Below, piece after piece: positions 7,552 to 9,224 of a DNA stretch of 9,224 nucleotides. Numbering within the stretch: position 1 is the stretch's first letter; every line of letters starts with the position of its first letter. The position numbers were made by a program, and so were the translations under genes. Where the stretch lies: assembly GCA_016765335.1 (NCBI GenBank), contig JAESQE010000295.1, positions 7,152-16,375 on the forward strand, written 5' to 3'. A model generated the notes under the pieces. That model searched no databases. It was not told the DNA's origin and worked only from the letters and a program-made list of their open reading frames with translations. The stretch comes from Planctomycetaceae bacterium (GTDB lineage Bacteria; Planctomycetota; Planctomycetia; Planctomycetales; Planctomycetaceae).

Positions 7552-7579
7552 CGGCAAGACGCTAGTCGCCGGTTTTCTT
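7552..7579 (+). terminator. Hairpin with T-tract after nirB; may be a repeat element
   Basis: CGGC (7552-7555) pairs with GCCG (7568-7571), and GAC (7558-7560) pairs with GTC (7565-7567), around a GCTA loop; two A residues bulge on the 5' side. The stem is followed by TTTTCTT (7573-7579), the form of an intrinsic terminator. It begins 17 nt after the nirB stop codon. The core GAGCGGCAAGACGCTAGTCG resembles, from memory, a palindrome found many times between planctomycete genes; a genome-wide count would settle this. The stem is modest, so partial read-through to the next gene is likely. Confidence 0.5.
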
Positions 7580-7635
7580 AACAGTAAAAAACAACACAAA
7601 ATTCATCTCCTGAAATTACGAACTTCAAACCAGTT

Positions 7636-9224
7636 ATGAGTTCCAATACAGCAGAATCTGATACCGAGAACCGACTTGGCACATCATCCATTGAAGCGAC
7701 ATTCAACAATGGCGGTGGCTTGATTGATTTACTGTTGCAAGATCAACAGCAATTAACAGCCGTGGAACAGTTTTCGCAGGTTCACGATGAAGAAGACTTC
7801 CCAGCTCAATCGAAATACTATTCCAAATTGCTTCCGGTGACACCACCTGGTAAAGGCCAGCAATACGCTTTTGAGGTCGATTTAGATCGTTGCTCGGGCT
7901 GCAAAGCTTGCGTTGTGGGCTGCCATGCGATGAACGGTTTAGACGATCAGGAAACCTGGCGTGATGTCGGGTTACTTATCGGCGGAACACCACATAACCC
8001 AGTCATGCAGCACGTCACAACAGCGTGTCATCATTGCCTGGAACCAGCGTGTATGTCTGCCTGCCCGGTTGATGCATACGAAAAGAATCCGGAAACTGGC
8101 ATCGTAATTCATCTGGATGATCAATGTTTTGGCTGCCAGTATTGTACATTGGCTTGCCCTTACGATGTCCCCAAATATCAGCTCTCCAAAGGAATAGTTC
8201 GCAAATGTGATATGTGCAGCGACAGGCTTGCAGTCGGCGAGGCTCCTGCTTGCGTTCAAGCGTGCCCGCATGAAGCGATTGCAATCAAAGTTGTCGATGT
8301 GGATCGCGTGATCGAAGATGCAGAAGCAGATCCTTTTCTGCCTGCTGCACCAGAACCGCATCTCACATTCCCGACTACCACCTACAAAACCAAACGCGTC
8401 TTTCCCAGAAACATGCTTCCGGCTGACTACTATTCCGTCAGCCCGCAGCACCCGCACTTGCCTCTGATTATTATGCTCGTGCTGACACAACTTTCCGTGG
8501 GAGCATTTGTTGTCGGGCATATTCTGAATTTGTCACTCAGCGAGACAGTCATTGCCTCCTTTCGACCAATCCAGGCGACCAGTGCATTAATGTTTGGATT
8601 GTTAGCATTAGCTTCGAGTACAATGCATTTAGGACGCCCACTGTATGCGTTCCGAGCAGTTATTGGCCTGCGTCATTCGTGGCTCAGTCGGGAGATTGTT
8701 GCTTTTGGGCTGTTTGCAAAATTAGCAGCTCTTTTTGCTCTACTTTGCTGGTTACCGACAGATTCCCCGTGGGTACCTGCCAACTTTCAGATATTTTTGC
8801 CTGCATTAAGCTGGGGAGTGATGCTTTCCGGGGCAGCGGGGATTTTCTGCTCAGTGATGCTTTATGTTTTCACCAAACGAGAATTCTGGAACTTCAGTCA
8901 TTCGATGATTCGCTTCTTCCTCACAGCATCGCTACTCGGAATGACCGCAACGTGGCTTTCGATTGTACTGCTGGGATTGTGGACAGAATCAACAGCTGCG
9001 ACACAACTGATTGAACAACAAGGCATCCGATTAACTCAAGCAATTATGATCATCTCAGCTGCGAAACTCAGCTTTGAAATCAGTATCTTCAAGAACCTGA
9101 CGAATCTGCGGAATACTCCCATGAAACGATCAGCGTTATTGATGACTGGACCGCTTTCAAATATTACTTTGCCACGATTTGCCAGCGGGTTTCTCGGCGG
9201 GATCGCTTTGCCATTTATGGTGCT
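7636..9224 (+). CDS. Fused DmsB-DmsC iron-sulfur/membrane-anchor subunit of a molybdoenzyme (C-terminus outside window)
   Basis: The frame is open from ATG 7636 to the right edge (529 codons). Residues 1-76 are an extension rich in Asp, Glu and Gln with no signal peptide. Residues about 77-220 form a DmsB-like ferredoxin domain with sixteen cysteines for four [4Fe-4S] clusters: C86/89/92/96, C131/134/139/143, C164/167/170/174 and C191/194/206/210. From about 276 onward is a DmsC-type anchor with at least six hydrophobic segments and the conserved HLGRPLYAFR (331-340) and SWLSRE (348-353) patches. In E. coli these are separate subunits that carry electrons from menaquinol to DmsA. The position after narK and nirB suggests the partner is an assimilatory nitrate reductase encoded to the right, which is inference. 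No Shine-Dalgarno site is visible before the ATG, and a hairpin lies between this gene and nirB, so expression may depend on read-through or its own promoter. Confidence 0.9.
   Translation, partial: MSSNTAESDTENRLGTSSIEATFNNGGGLIDLLLQDQQQLTAVEQFSQVHDEEDFPAQSKYYSKLLPVTPPGKGQQYAFEVDLDRCSGCKACVVGCHAMNGLDDQETWRDVGLLIGGTPHNPVMQHVTTACHHCLEPACMSACPVDAYEKNPETGIVIHLDDQCFGCQYCTLACPYDVPKYQLSKGIVRKCDMCSDRLAVGEAPACVQACPHEAIAIKVVDVDRVIEDAEADPFLPAAPEPHLTFPTTTYKTKRVFPRNMLPADYYSVSPQHPHLPLIIMLVLTQLSVGAFVVGHILNLSLSETVIASFRPIQATSALMFGLLALASSTMHLGRPLYAFRAVIGLRHSWLSREIVAFGLFAKLAALFALLCWLPTDSPWVPANFQIFLPALSWGVMLSGAAGIFCSVMLYVFTKREFWNFSHSMIRFFLTASLLGMTATWLSIVLLGLWTESTAATQLIEQQGIRLTQAIMIISAAKLSFEISIFKNLTNLRNTPMKRSALLMTGPLSNITLPRFASGFLGGIALPFMV

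Noticed and set aside
7972..8520. A 182-codon minus-strand frame opposite the DmsBC gene
   Set aside because: It is the shadow of the cysteine-rich domain on the other strand; the plus frame has all four cluster motifs and is continuous.

Overview
The window looks like a chromosomal segment from a planctomycete. The left part carries a protein with an N-terminal c-type cytochrome followed by DUF1549 (the PSCyt1/PSCyt2 family). It sits next to an exported sulfatase on the same strand, a pairing typical of Planctomycetes. Two short palindromic elements that look like dispersed intergenic repeats fit the same picture. The genus cannot be fixed from the sequence alone.

Layout. Positions 1-846 (minus strand) hold the N-terminal 282 codons of the PSCyt1/DUF1549 protein; its C-terminus lies outside the window. 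Positions 847-1001 are a spacer with a perfect 9-bp inverted repeat that may also end transcription of the sulfatase. Positions 1002-2453 (minus) encode a secreted, FGE-activated sulfatase of the iduronate-2-sulfatase/choline-sulfatase type. Positions 2454-3020 are a long divergent regulatory region. It has a near-perfect sigma-54 promoter (2735-2750), an NtrC-like dyad about 115 bp upstream of the expected start site, and a leader of about 260 nt with several hairpins. Positions 3021-4397, 4487-7534 and 7636-9224 (plus) are a nitrate-assimilation cluster: an NNP-family nitrate/nitrite transporter, a fused NirB-NirD NAD(P)H nitrite reductase, and a fused DmsB-DmsC iron-sulfur/membrane-anchor protein that runs off the right edge.

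How it works together (partly inferred). Nitrate enters through the MFS transporter. It would be reduced to nitrite by a molybdopterin nitrate reductase, probably encoded just beyond the right edge and supplied with electrons by the DmsBC-like fusion. Nitrite is then reduced to ammonium by the siroheme NirBD. The sigma-54 promoter with an NtrC-like site indicates nitrogen control. The long leader could add nitrate/nitrite-responsive attenuation, as in the Klebsiella nasF operon, but that is a hypothesis drawn from hand-folded hairpins.

The most interesting points are the combined sigma-54 promoter and structured leader, and the membrane-anchored DmsBC fusion whose charge pattern places its iron-sulfur domain in the cytoplasm. 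I saw no CRISPR array, tRNA, rRNA, insertion sequence or phage gene.
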